Below are positions 1 through 8,654 of a stretch of DNA of 64,000 bases, piece by piece. Below the pieces are notes generated by a model. That model ran no database searches. It was not told the DNA's origin and saw only the letters and a list, made by a program, of their open reading frames with translations. Made by a program: the position numbers and the translations under genes. The first letter of the stretch is position 1. Every line of letters starts with the position of its first letter. Source of the DNA: an uncultured Dokdonia sp. (lineage in GTDB: Bacteria; Bacteroidota; Bacteroidia; Flavobacteriales; Flavobacteriaceae); NCBI RefSeq assembly GCF_947492815.1, contig NZ_CANLOB010000005.1, forward strand, positions 124,001-188,000. Reading direction: 5' to 3'.

Positions 1-603
1 TTGTTTGTAGATACTGCGGCATCCTTTCCAGATGATCTGATAACAAAGGAATATACGCATATCATTCACACAGGGTCTGCTTTATCTATAAATGATATGG
101 CTCCTTTTACAGAGAAGGCTATTCAATATATTCAGGATGCTTGTGATAAAGGAATTTGGCAAATGGGAATTTGTTATGGACATCAGTTAGTTTGTAAGGC
201 CTTGGTAGGTGATCATGCGATTAGATCTTCTCCTCATGGATTTGAAGTAGGATGGGGACGAGTAAGATTTATAAATAGTGCAGCAAGCATATTGCAAGTA
301 GAACATCAAGAAGATGTTTGGCAACACCATTTTGATGAAGTAGTAGCATTACCTGAAGGATCAGAGATATTAGCAACAAATGCGCATTCTTCAATACAGG
401 CCTATATTAATTATGATCTCCATTTATTAGGAACTCAGTTTCATCCTGAATTTTCTAAAGAAGCAGGAGATGCTTATTTTCAAAAAGACCGAGCGTTTAT
501 AGAAAAAAATAATGTAAGTGTAGATGATCTAGTGATGGGATGTCCTTCTTTTGATACAGCAAAAGTGTTCTTTACCTATTTCTTATCACAAGAGTCATCT
601 TGA
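1..603 (+). CDS. Class I glutamine amidotransferase domain protein (5'-truncated)
   Basis: GATase1 fold: hydrolyses glutamine to release ammonia for an amination, or acts as a gamma-glutamyl hydrolase-like enzyme. The nucleophile elbow GICYGHQ places the catalytic Cys near visible residue 58, and QFHPEF gives the His/Glu of the triad near 148 and 150. The frame is open from base 1, where TTG could only be an accidental start, so the gene very probably begins upstream. The GMP-synthase-like arrangement without a fused synthetase resembles stand-alone cytosolic amidotransferases of the YfeJ type. Its stop is three bases from the convergent metallo-hydrolase. Substrate unknown. Confidence 0.85.
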   Translation: MFVDTAASFPDDLITKEYTHIIHTGSALSINDMAPFTEKAIQYIQDACDKGIWQMGICYGHQLVCKALVGDHAIRSSPHGFEVGWGRVRFINSAASILQVEHQEDVWQHHFDEVVALPEGSEILATNAHSSIQAYINYDLHLLGTQFHPEFSKEAGDAYFQKDRAFIEKNNVSVDDLVMGCPSFDTAKVFFTYFLSQESS

Positions 604-605
604 TG

Positions 606-1490
606 CTACCCATATAAGGGAGGACTATTCAAAATGTCACGATGAATTTTTCCGGGGTAAATTACATGTACAGGAACTTTAATATGATAGTATTTGCAAA
701 GCTTAATAACATTGGTGTCTATTTCTTCTTTGGAGTATCGAGATGAAAAATGGTGTAAAATGAGCCTGTCTATAGTAATATTAGAAACCATTTCTAATAC
801 TTCATTTAGTTTACTGTGTTTATTTCTCTCTTTAGGACTCTTTATAATAGCATTTTCTTGATCCTGAAGAAATGTAGATTCATGGATGAGTATTTTTGAG
901 TGATCCCATTTGTTATAGTCATCTACTGGGGTGTCTCCTGCATAAGAGAGTATGTTGGTATGTATCGTTTCCATTAAGTGATCTCTACCGTGTAGTCCTA
1001 TCATTTCTTTAATACTGTTACCATTTAGATGGGAAAACTCTTTTTTAAGTTTTTGTTTTGTTTGGTAGAGTTTAAAACTTAAACTTTTTGAGACTTCTTG
1101 AGGAACAGCCACATGTTCATTACGAATAGCTTCTACAAATAAATCATTACGAATTTCGATGGTGTCTAAATGTTTTATGGGGTGCCATTCTGTGCCTTGT
1201 ATGTGTGTGTCAAACTTGTGCAGAAAGTCCTTTATTGCAGGAAAAGAGCCACTATCTTTTGGATAATATATTTTTGGAAGCCCTTTTCTTGCATTAAGTT
1301 GGTGAAGTTGAAAAAGCCCTGTGATATGATCTCTATCTGGATGCGTAATAAAAACATATTTAATCTTTCCAGATTTTTGTAATAATCCAGCAGTAACTCC
1401 ATCACCAGCATCGAATAAAAGATGTAATTCTTCTATGTTAATCCATGTGGAAAATAAGGCTGTAGAATAGGAGGTGATGTTTAGATTCAT
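606..1490 (-). CDS. RNase Z-like MBL-fold metallo-hydrolase
   Basis: Metallo-beta-lactamase fold protein of 294 residues. The metal motif is FITHPDRDH (His50, Asp52, Asp54, His55), followed by GDT (Asp186), LIHESTF (His203) and HHFSSRY (246-252). The HEST and HFSSRY blocks are hallmarks of RNase Z/ElaC-type tRNA 3' endonucleases and their relatives. The second His of the canonical HxHxDH is Asp here, so normal two-metal tRNA processing is uncertain. No signal peptide, so cytosolic. It may be co-transcribed with the unknown gene 18 bases upstream on the same strand. The family call is firm; tRNA processing is only one possibility. Confidence 0.85.
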   Translation of the reverse strand: MNLNITSYSTALFSTWINIEELHLLFDAGDGVTAGLLQKSGKIKYVFITHPDRDHITGLFQLHQLNARKGLPKIYYPKDSGSFPAIKDFLHKFDTHIQGTEWHPIKHLDTIEIRNDLFVEAIRNEHVAVPQEVSKSLSFKLYQTKQKLKKEFSHLNGNSIKEMIGLHGRDHLMETIHTNILSYAGDTPVDDYNKWDHSKILIHESTFLQDQENAIIKSPKERNKHSKLNEVLEMVSNITIDRLILHHFSSRYSKEEIDTNVIKLCKYYHIKVPVHVIYPGKIHRDILNSPPLYG

Positions 1491-1508
1491 TTAGAAAATT
1501 AGAATAGA

Positions 1509-2150
1509 TTATTTTTTTGAAACTACAGTGGTGTTTGTGACATCTTCATAAGTGGCATAATATGCACGATTTCCAAATTTAATGAATGACCAATTTGCAA
1601 TTTCTAAATCAGTTTTTAAATATTCAGGAATATTATGTGGAATAGGTTGATCTAATGCATGTGTTTTGATTAAGTAATGTATGTCGTTTGCAGCAGTATT
1701 TTGATCAACATCAGATGAGTGATCGATTTGGTATATTTGAATACTAGTAGGTGTTATTTTGAATTTAGCTTTATAAATTAATTCTCCTCCCCAACTTTTG
1801 GAAAAGAAAAAGGTGTTTTCAAAACAATAAATATCCCATTTGCAATCCATGCTATCTGCTCTAAAAATATTTCCGCGAAGTGTATCTCCATTATGAGGAT
1901 ATACTAAGTCGAAATCAGATGTTTTTTTATTTTCGATAGTTGCTTTTATCAGATATTCACCATTAGAATAGCGTAATTCATTATATTTTTCAGCTATTTT
2001 TTTTTCAGTAGTAAAAGCGAGTGTAGTTCCAGTATACGATCTAATATCTAAAATTTTTTTATTAAACGGATTTTCAGGTTCTATTCCATACCATCTGAAT
2101 TCATATTTTTTAGGAGTATCTTTTTTCTTTTTTTTAAACCAATTTAGCAT
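1509..2150 (-). CDS. Conserved hypothetical protein
   Basis: 213 residues that I do not recognise. It starts with a short hydrophobic turn followed by a run of lysines, has no signal peptide and no membrane span, and is rich in aromatic residues (FRWYG, KWDIYCFENTFFF), which suggests a compact soluble beta-rich fold. Its stop is 18 bases upstream of the metallo-hydrolase start on the same strand, so the two are probably one transcript. Function unknown. Confidence 0.7.
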   Translation of the reverse strand: MLNWFKKKKKDTPKKYEFRWYGIEPENPFNKKILDIRSYTGTTLAFTTEKKIAEKYNELRYSNGEYLIKATIENKKTSDFDLVYPHNGDTLRGNIFRADSMDCKWDIYCFENTFFFSKSWGGELIYKAKFKITPTSIQIYQIDHSSDVDQNTAANDIHYLIKTHALDQPIPHNIPEYLKTDLEIANWSFIKFGNRAYYATYEDVTNTTVVSKK

Positions 2151-2223
2151 GTGTGTTTTGTGGTCTTATTTTTAATTTTGATTAAAGATAAGTAATCATG
2201 ATTCGTATGTGATGTTTTGCAAT

Positions 2224-2250
2224 AAAAAAACCGCCTCATTTGAGACGGTT
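2224..2250 (-). terminator. Rho-independent terminator of the polyferredoxin gene
   Basis: A 9-bp stem (2230-2238 with 2241-2249, one G.U pair on the minus strand) is followed on the minus strand by a run of seven T. It lies about 115 bases after the stop of the minus-strand polyferredoxin gene. Confidence 0.75.
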
Positions 2251-2291
2251 TGTACTTTTATATGCTTTATTGCTTCACTCTTCCGATGGTC

Positions 2292-2313
2292 GCAAACCTC
2301 CCTGCCGGCAGGT
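2292..2313. repeat. GC-rich extragenic palindromic repeat
   Basis: GCAAACCT is followed by the perfect 12-bp palindrome CCTGCCGGCAGG (2301-2312). A diverged copy in opposite orientation lies at 58176-58200. GC content is far above the surroundings, as in REP-like extragenic repeats of Bacteroidetes. Confidence 0.6.
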
Positions 2314-2324
2314 CTCACAAGTTC

Positions 2325-2338
2325 GCTTTCGCGAAAGC
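2325..2338. repeat. Iterated palindrome GCTTTCGCGAAAGC, copy 1
   Basis: Perfect 14-bp palindrome in the intergenic space downstream of the polyferredoxin gene, with a CG extension each side and TATAAATA to the right. One of 13 identical copies in the window. Confidence 0.9.
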
Positions 2339-2364
2339 GTATAAATAAAGAATCTTAATAAGAA

Positions 2365-4038
2365 TTAACTCGCGTTCTTATTATTTACATAGTCCATTAG
2401 GTCTACATCATTTCCTAATAATACATCTGTAGGATTGATACGGCCATCTAAAGGACCATTTTCTAACTTAAGAACACCACGAGGGCATACCGCAGAACAT
2501 ACACCACATCCTACACAACTAGAACGTATAATGTTTTCTCCTTTCTGAGCATACGCTCTTACATCAATACCCATCTCACAATACGTAGAACAGTTACCAC
2601 AAGAGATACACTGACCTCCATTAGTTGTAATTCTAAATCTTGATTTGAAACGTTGCACAAATCCTAAGTAAGCAGCCAGAGGACATCCAAAACGACACCA
2701 TACTCTATTTCCAAAAATAGGGTAGAATCCAGTACCTATAACACCTGCAAACCAAGCACCAATAAGAACACTATAGGTGTCTTTTATCCAATTAGAAGGG
2801 ATTCCTATAAAGGAAGAGGCTCCTGTAAAATAACAATAAAGTGTTACAAGTGTCATTACCAAAGAGAACACTAAAACGGAATGAATTAACCATCTTTCTA
2901 GTTTCCAAGAAAACATTTTTTTGCTAGAATTTTGCCTGTAAGGATCTCCAAGTGTTTCCGCTAGTCCACCGCAACCACATACCCAGCTACAGTACCATCT
3001 TTTTCCGAAGAAATAAACCATTACTGGTACGATCACTAAAGTAAGGACAATGCCCCATACGAGTATAAATAATCCTATCCCACCACTATTTATTAATGAA
3101 TCTAAATTCCAGTCAAAGAAGAAGTCATAATCTAATGGAAATGCATTTTTAAAATCATATGCAGGCATGTTAAGGCTCGTCATAATTTCTGGGATCAAGA
3201 AAGCAATAACAATCTGAAAGAAAAGTACTGATGTAGTTCTTACAACTTGATATTTATTGTGACGATATTTAATATACATACGTACCGCCATCACGATCAT
3301 GATCACACAATAAAGGAAACCATAAACAAACCATTGACTTGCTTCTCCACCACTGAGTGCTTTGCTAATAGGATCTAAAATAAACGTCCAGTTTACAACA
3401 TAATCAGCCATAAAGTATAGCATAATATAAAAGACCACTAAATATACAAGGACTAGCCATGCTATCCAACCACGATTGGTTGCAGGATTATGATATACAC
3501 CATTATTTTTTATACCTGGCGGGCCTAGTAATTTTAATTGAGGAAGAATAAATAAAAGGGCTCCTATAATACCTAAACCAAAGGTGAGAAACCACATGAG
3601 TCCTCTGTTTTCCACCACAAAGCCAGTTCCAGATTTCTTTGCAAGAGAGAAACTCATAGCTCTGAAATCTTTATCATTAATTCTATATTGATATTGCTCA
3701 CCTTTCTTGGTCCAGTCTTTTTCTGCATCGTACTTTGCTATAAGTGCATCGTAATGAGCGTTATTTTTTTCTAGTGCTCCTCGTACATTACTAGAAAAGG
3801 TGAAAATGTCCATTTTTTCTCCTGTAATTACAGCACTTTGTAATTCTTTTTGGAGCAATTCATTCTCGATTCCTTTGTTTTCTAGAAACGTTGTTAAGTC
3901 TGATTGTTTAAGCTCAAAATTTCCTAAAAAGATAGATCCAGTAAATATGGAAAGTCCAATAAGGAATATAGCTAAACCTATATATGTTAATGCTTTCATA
4001 GTGGGTATTTTCTTGAGTAAGCTTTCGCTAAAGTGCAT
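2365..4038 (-). CDS. Membrane 4Fe-4S polyferredoxin (NosR/NapH/CcoG-like)
   Basis: Integral membrane electron-transfer protein of 557 residues. About seven hydrophobic spans (near 15-36, 147-165, 190-210, 236-254, 270-287, 320-344, 386-405 and 422-440) surround paired cysteine motifs CSWVCGC (350-356) and CRFGC (448-452). Two ferredoxin 4Fe-4S sites follow: CISCGNCSTYC (477-487) and CVGCGVCSAVC (508-518). This arrangement is that of NapH/NosR/CcoG proteins, which pass electrons across the inner membrane. The FAD oxidoreductase 32 bases upstream on the same strand is a likely partner. The first 13 residues include a decayed copy of the iterated palindrome (4021-4034), so Met14 (3999) may be the real start. 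Confidence 0.85.
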   Translation of the reverse strand: MHFSESLLKKIPTMKALTYIGLAIFLIGLSIFTGSIFLGNFELKQSDLTTFLENKGIENELLQKELQSAVITGEKMDIFTFSSNVRGALEKNNAHYDALIAKYDAEKDWTKKGEQYQYRINDKDFRAMSFSLAKKSGTGFVVENRGLMWFLTFGLGIIGALLFILPQLKLLGPPGIKNNGVYHNPATNRGWIAWLVLVYLVVFYIMLYFMADYVVNWTFILDPISKALSGGEASQWFVYGFLYCVIMIVMAVRMYIKYRHNKYQVVRTTSVLFFQIVIAFLIPEIMTSLNMPAYDFKNAFPLDYDFFFDWNLDSLINSGGIGLFILVWGIVLTLVIVPVMVYFFGKRWYCSWVCGCGGLAETLGDPYRQNSSKKMFSWKLERWLIHSVLVFSLVMTLVTLYCYFTGASSFIGIPSNWIKDTYSVLIGAWFAGVIGTGFYPIFGNRVWCRFGCPLAAYLGFVQRFKSRFRITTNGGQCISCGNCSTYCEMGIDVRAYAQKGENIIRSSCVGCGVCSAVCPRGVLKLENGPLDGRINPTDVLLGNDVDLMDYVNNKNAS

Positions 4039-4070
4039 AAAGCCTATATGTGATAATTAGATTTTTAAAA

Positions 4071-5417
4071 TTATGCTTTGCTGAATATGCGAGCCCAGCT
4101 TTTTGATTTTACTTGAATATTCTTACTGTATGTTTTATTATAGTGAGCTACAATATCTTTCTCAAATAGTGCATAAAATTCAGGATCAAAGTTGGCATCC
4201 TTTAAATGTTCTAATATGTAATCTGTGGTGCGTTCTTCTGTTAACCATCTATCAAAAATTTGGTGTCGCATTCTGATTCCAAATGTGTTAATACCTATAA
4301 ACTTCCCAGTAGCTTCTTCTGTATTTATTGTAATACATTTTGTGTCATCTGGATGTTTCCAATGGAAATGTATTTCTCCTTCGCGAGGTTTAGAAAATAC
4401 CCAGCCGTATGTCTGGTACTCTATATCTATAAACTTAGCACTATTAAACCAATGTCCTGGCTTGTATTCTGTAGGATTATCACAAAGCGTTTGTGCTACC
4501 GTTTCTCCCATCATTCTTCCTGTGTACCATACTGCTTCTATAGGACGTCTTCCATTAATCCCTTCATGTTGCTCTGCACAATCACCTACAGCATAAATGT
4601 CTGGAATGTTAGTTTCGAGCATAGGGTTTACTTTAATGCCTCTACCAAGTTCAATACCACTGTCTCTTAAGAAATCGATATTAGGTGATACACCAGCTGT
4701 AAGCCCTACAACATTACATGGAATTTCTTCTCCTGTTTCTGCAATGACTACAGCACGCGCACGGCCATTTTCATCAGATAAGATTTCTTTAAGATTAACG
4801 CCTAGTCGTAAGTCTATATGACTGTTTAGGATATGCCTATTAATCATTCCACTTTCTCCACTTGGTAATACACCTCCCCAAAAACTTTCTTCACGTACTA
4901 AAAAAGTAACGGGAATATTACGAGAGTGTAACATTTCAGCAAGTTCTATTCCTATGAGGCCTCCACCTACAATAACAGCACGATTACATGCCTTATTATT
5001 TGGAGCGTTTTTTTCAAGCATATCAAGGTCTTGTTTTGAATACATGCCTTGAACACCTTCTAGATCTTGACCTGGCCATCCAAATTTGTTAGGTTTAGAA
5101 CCTACAGCTAGTACTAATTTATCATAAGACATCATTGTGTTATCTGCAAATTGTAATTGTTTATTTGCGTGATCTACGGTCTTTACAAAAGCACGTTTTA
5201 GTTCAATTCTGTTTTTCTTCCAAAAATAATTTTCATACGGTTTTGTATGCTCATATTTCATATGTCCCATGTAAATATACATAAGAGCTGTACGAGAAAA
5301 GAAGTGATCAGTTTCTGCGGAAATAATAGTGATCTTTTTATCAGATAACTTTCGGATGTGTCTTGCAGTCGTGACACCAGAAATTCCGTTACCTATTATA
5401 ACAATGTGTTCTTCCAT
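4071..5417 (-). CDS. NAD(P)/FAD-dependent oxidoreductase (rubredoxin/ferredoxin reductase-like)
   Basis: Two-dinucleotide-binding flavoprotein of 448 residues. IVIIGNGISG near the N-terminus binds FAD, AVIVGGGLIGIELAE (147-161) binds NAD(P)H, and DIYAVGDCAEQ (273-283) is the second FAD motif. Family members shuttle electrons between NAD(P)H and an iron-sulfur or redox protein; the membrane polyferredoxin immediately downstream is the obvious candidate. I chose the ATG at 5417 because the 18-residue extension available upstream is low complexity (NNHHH) and contains a copy of the iterated palindrome. Similar pairs occur near arsenosugar genes, but a role there is inference. Confidence 0.85.
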   Translation of the reverse strand: MEEHIVIIGNGISGVTTARHIRKLSDKKITIISAETDHFFSRTALMYIYMGHMKYEHTKPYENYFWKKNRIELKRAFVKTVDHANKQLQFADNTMMSYDKLVLAVGSKPNKFGWPGQDLEGVQGMYSKQDLDMLEKNAPNNKACNRAVIVGGGLIGIELAEMLHSRNIPVTFLVREESFWGGVLPSGESGMINRHILNSHIDLRLGVNLKEILSDENGRARAVVIAETGEEIPCNVVGLTAGVSPNIDFLRDSGIELGRGIKVNPMLETNIPDIYAVGDCAEQHEGINGRRPIEAVWYTGRMMGETVAQTLCDNPTEYKPGHWFNSAKFIDIEYQTYGWVFSKPREGEIHFHWKHPDDTKCITINTEEATGKFIGINTFGIRMRHQIFDRWLTEERTTDYILEHLKDANFDPEFYALFEKDIVAHYNKTYSKNIQVKSKSWARIFSKA

Positions 5418-5437
5418 ATGATGGTGGTTGTTTTTTT

Positions 5438-5451
5438 GCTTTCGCGAAAGC
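5438..5451. repeat. Iterated palindrome GCTTTCGCGAAAGC, copy 2
   Basis: Perfect copy 20 bases upstream of the chosen start of the FAD oxidoreductase, with the right flank GTATAAAG. It lies in the divergent promoter region shared with the DUF547 gene at 5678. Confidence 0.9.
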
Positions 5452-5677
5452 GTATAAAGTAGCATTCGCAATAGATTCCTTAATAAGGTCGTCTTAAAGA
5501 TAATGAACTTAACATATACAAATCATTTAGAATTATTTTAAATAAGCTTACAATTTGTAAGGTTATTGTCTTTTTTACTACACGAATTTTTTTAAAAGAA
5601 AAGGAAAATATGACAACTTTTTTTGTAAGCGAAAAGAAATACTCACGACAGAAGGCAACATAAAAATCAAAATTAAA

Positions 5678-6388
5678 ATGAAACAAATAACCACTCTTGT
5701 AGCATTATTATTTGTAGTTGTAAGCTACTCACAAAGCGTAGATACTTTTGTAAATAAAGCAGATACTTTTTTCAAAACACATATAAAAAACGGACGTGTA
5801 GATTATAAAGCTATTAAAAATAATCCAACAACATTAAATGAACTTACATCGCTAGCAAAAGAGGTGCGAGTATCAAAAAGTGATGCAAAATCATACCAAG
5901 CATTTTGGATTAATGCATACAATATCACTGTAATAAAAGGTATTGTAGATAACTATCCAGTAAAACAGCCTTTAGATATTAAAGGGTTCTTTGATAAAAC
6001 GACTCATGAGGTAGGTGGCGTTAAAACCACGCTGAATGATATCGAAAATAAATTACTCAGAAAAGTCTTTCCAAAAGAAGCACGCTTTCACTTTGTGTTA
6101 GTATGTGCTGGTTTAGGATGCCCTCCTATTATTAATGAAGCATATACCCCTTCAAAATTAGAAGCACAGTTACAGAGACAAACAGTAAAAGCATTGAACA
6201 ATCCTAACTTTATAAGAGTAAAAGGGAATAAAGTACAAATTTCTCAAATATTTGAGTGGTACAAAGGAGATTTTACACAAGAAGGATCAGAAGTCGATTT
6301 TATTAATAAGTACAGAAAAGAAGTACTTCCTGCAAAGGCAAAAATCTCATATTACTCATATGATTGGACATTAAACCAAACTAAATAA
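5678..6388 (+). CDS. Secreted DUF547 protein
   Basis: 236 residues with a clear signal peptide (hydrophobic segment up to about residue 19, ending SYSQS). The body matches DUF547: YQAFWINAYNITVIKGI, followed by a conserved basic and glycine-rich centre with LVCAGLGCPP and a final SYYSYDWTLN. Biochemical function is not known for the family. A second DUF547 protein lies at 18537-19490, beside an arsenosugar-type glycosyltransferase, so both may serve the same system. Divergent from the FAD oxidoreductase. Confidence 0.85.
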   Translation: MKQITTLVALLFVVVSYSQSVDTFVNKADTFFKTHIKNGRVDYKAIKNNPTTLNELTSLAKEVRVSKSDAKSYQAFWINAYNITVIKGIVDNYPVKQPLDIKGFFDKTTHEVGGVKTTLNDIENKLLRKVFPKEARFHFVLVCAGLGCPPIINEAYTPSKLEAQLQRQTVKALNNPNFIRVKGNKVQISQIFEWYKGDFTQEGSEVDFINKYRKEVLPAKAKISYYSYDWTLNQTK

Positions 6389-6478
6389 TAACATATTACA
6401 TTTTTTATAAAAGTCTTCCTGCCTGATTTACTGTTATGAATAAATCAGGTATGGGAAGCACAAATCAAAAAAAACAAA

Positions 6479-7402
6479 ATGAAAAAGATTTATACACTAG
6501 CATTAGCCACATTATTTACCATAGGAGCTTTTGCTCAAGACAACTCAGATGATGATCAAGATCAAGGAGGGTCTGTGATCCAAAACTTAACGCCTTCAAA
6601 ATTGATAGGAAAAGGACAAGTAGACGTTAAATGGTTTAATAACTTATTTACACAAACTAGAGTTGCAAATGCTGACGGAGATGTCTCAGCAGCGCCACGC
6701 GGAAACTTTTTTACTTCTACATTAGATTTCTTTTACGGAGTATCTGAAAATCGTCGTGTGAGTGTAGGGGCGATTCTTGAGTTTCGATCTAATACTATAG
6801 GAGGACGTGGTGCTTTTGATGTATTTAGTTTTGACGGTGAACGAGGATCTGCTCGTAGTGGTTTAACAAGTATAGCTCCTAGTATCAAATATGTGCCTTT
6901 TGCAAGTTTAAGTAATTTTTCTATTCAGAGTAGTATAGTGATCCCACTTATAGATAGCGAATTTGAAAATGGCGTATTTTTAGATGAAGATGCTTTTGTT
7001 CTACAAAATAGATTCTTTTATGACCTTCCATTAGGAACTTCAAAAGAATGGCAGTTGTTTTTTGACGTAAATACAGAGTATAACTTTGGTGATGATTTAG
7101 TGTTTACAGATGATGGCCGATCTGAAGGGAGTTTTGCAAGTAATAGTCTAAGATTAACACCAGGTGCTTTTCTAAGTTATTTTCCAACATCTAAATTTAC
7201 AGCTCAAGTATTTGCACAACATTTTCAACTCATCTCTTTTGAAGATGATGGTTTTGAACAAGATTTAACAGCAGTTGGTGCAGGTGCAAAGTATCAACTT
7301 ACAGAATCATTAAACCTCGAAGTATTATGGAGTTATTTTGCTAGAGGTAATGATACAGGATTAGGAGAATCTTATAATTTCGGACTTCGTTATGTCCTTT
7401 AA
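6479..7402 (+). CDS. Outer membrane beta-barrel protein
   Basis: 307 residues with signal peptide (MKKIYTLALATLFTIGAFAQ) and an acidic linker (DNSDDDQDQ). The rest shows alternating hydrophobic strands with aromatic girdle residues and ends in NFGLRYVL, a typical C-terminal barrel strand ending on a hydrophobic residue. This suggests a small outer membrane channel or transporter. It lies 90 bases after the DUF547 gene on the same strand and is followed by hairpins suited to terminate it. Substrate unknown. Confidence 0.75.
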   Translation: MKKIYTLALATLFTIGAFAQDNSDDDQDQGGSVIQNLTPSKLIGKGQVDVKWFNNLFTQTRVANADGDVSAAPRGNFFTSTLDFFYGVSENRRVSVGAILEFRSNTIGGRGAFDVFSFDGERGSARSGLTSIAPSIKYVPFASLSNFSIQSSIVIPLIDSEFENGVFLDEDAFVLQNRFFYDLPLGTSKEWQLFFDVNTEYNFGDDLVFTDDGRSEGSFASNSLRLTPGAFLSYFPTSKFTAQVFAQHFQLISFEDDGFEQDLTAVGAGAKYQLTESLNLEVLWSYFARGNDTGLGESYNFGLRYVL

Positions 7403-7467
7403 GAAATAACGTACATCGCCTAGTCAGTATCCCCTATAACCTCTCTAGGCTATCGTATTCCAAGTGA

Positions 7468-7512
7468 CTCGCAAAGTTTTGAAACCGGTTAAACAAACTT
7501 TGCGAGCCTTAT
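7468..7512 (+). terminator. Terminator-like inverted repeat after the barrel gene
   Basis: Perfect 12-bp arms CTCGCAAAGTTT (7468-7479) and AAACTTTGCGAG (7495-7506) with a 15-base loop and a T-rich tail. Confidence 0.55.
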
Positions 7513-7530
7513 TTTAATAAAAAGGAAATC

Positions 7531-7554
7531 ACCCTAATTTAATTAGGGTTTTAT
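7531..7554 (+). terminator. Second short terminator hairpin
   Basis: Arms ACCCTAAT (7531-7538) and ATTAGGGT (7542-7549), followed by TTTAT. A back-up terminator is likely. Confidence 0.5.
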
Positions 7555-7649
7555 CCGTTTATATAATCATCAATAAAGCGATATAGCATTATGATGATTT
7601 TAACACGTGTATAGCTATATAATGCTGTAATTTGATTTAAAAAATAACT

Positions 7650-8654
7650 ATGTATTCTAAGAATTACTTTTTTATTGTATTATTTCTTCTTCTACAGGTG
7701 TCCTATTTACACGCTCAGAAAATTAACGGAATTAGTTTTGTAGCTTCTAGAGATAAAGTTACTAATGAACATGTAAAGCCTGTTGTACAAGTAGGAGCTA
7801 ATTATGCTGCAGTCATGCCTTTTGGGTTTATACGTGCCTTAGATAATCCAACTATTGTGTATAATACAGATAGACAGTGGTATGGAGAGCGTAGAGATGG
7901 AGCAAAGGCTTATATAAAACTATTGCAGTCTAATGGTATTAAGGTAATGTTGAAGCCACAACTATGGATCTGGAGAGGTGAGTATACGGGATACCTCAAA
8001 ATGGAAACGGAAGAAAATTGGAAGGCATTAGAAACTTCTTATGAGAGGTTTATTTTAGATTATGCAAAATTGGCACAAGAAACAGGAACGTCTATTTTTT
8101 CTATAGGAACAGAGCTAGAACAATTTGTAGCAAATCGGCCAGCATTTTGGGAATCCCTTATTCAAAAAATTAAAACGGTTTATAAAGGAAAACTTACTTA
8201 TGCCTCTAATTGGGATGAGTACAAACGTGTTCCCTTTTGGGATCAAATGGATTATGTAGGAGTAGATGCCTACTTCCCTTTGTCTGAAATGCAGACACCA
8301 TCTGTAGAAAGTGTAATAGATGGATGGCGATGGTGGAAAGGAGAACTGTCTGCTTTTTCAAAACTACATGATAAAAAGATTCTTTTTACAGAGTGGGGAT
8401 ATCGTAGTGTAGATTTTACAGCGAAAGAACCTTGGACCTCTGATCATTCTGTAACTACTGTAAATCTAGAAGCACAGGCCAATACAACGAGAGCAACTTT
8501 TGATACTTTATGGAATGAAGATTGGTTTGCTGGTGGCTTTATATGGAAGTGGTTTATTCATCACTCAGAGTCAGGAGGAAGTGATAATAATCGATTTACA
8601 CCTCAAAATAAACCTGCAGAAGCAGTAATAAAAGAATATTATGAGAAAAACTAA
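7650..8654 (+). CDS. Secreted glycoside hydrolase, GH113-like TIM barrel
   Basis: 334 residues with a signal peptide ending HAQ at about residue 23. The fold is a (beta/alpha)8 barrel: IKVMLKPQLWIW strand, SIGTELEQF with probable acid/base Glu155, DYVGVDAYFP, and ILFTEWGYRS with probable nucleophile Glu248. This pattern fits the GH113 group (beta-mannanase-like) of clan GH-A. Acting in the periplasm or outside, it would cut a beta-linked polysaccharide, possibly mannan. The following lipoprotein overlaps its 3' end by 14 bases, so the two are translationally coupled. Exact substrate is not shown. Confidence 0.85.
   Translation: MYSKNYFFIVLFLLLQVSYLHAQKINGISFVASRDKVTNEHVKPVVQVGANYAAVMPFGFIRALDNPTIVYNTDRQWYGERRDGAKAYIKLLQSNGIKVMLKPQLWIWRGEYTGYLKMETEENWKALETSYERFILDYAKLAQETGTSIFSIGTELEQFVANRPAFWESLIQKIKTVYKGKLTYASNWDEYKRVPFWDQMDYVGVDAYFPLSEMQTPSVESVIDGWRWWKGELSAFSKLHDKKILFTEWGYRSVDFTAKEPWTSDHSVTTVNLEAQANTTRATFDTLWNEDWFAGGFIWKWFIHHSESGGSDNNRFTPQNKPAEAVIKEYYEKN

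Noticed and set aside
5418..5471. 18-residue N-terminal extension of the FAD oxidoreductase
   Set aside because: Low-complexity sequence containing the iterated palindrome; the FAD motif needs only the ATG at 5417.
5480..5686. 68-codon minus-strand frame in the divergent promoter region
   Set aside because: Phe/Lys-rich translation of AT-rich DNA, overlaps the DUF547 start, no domain.
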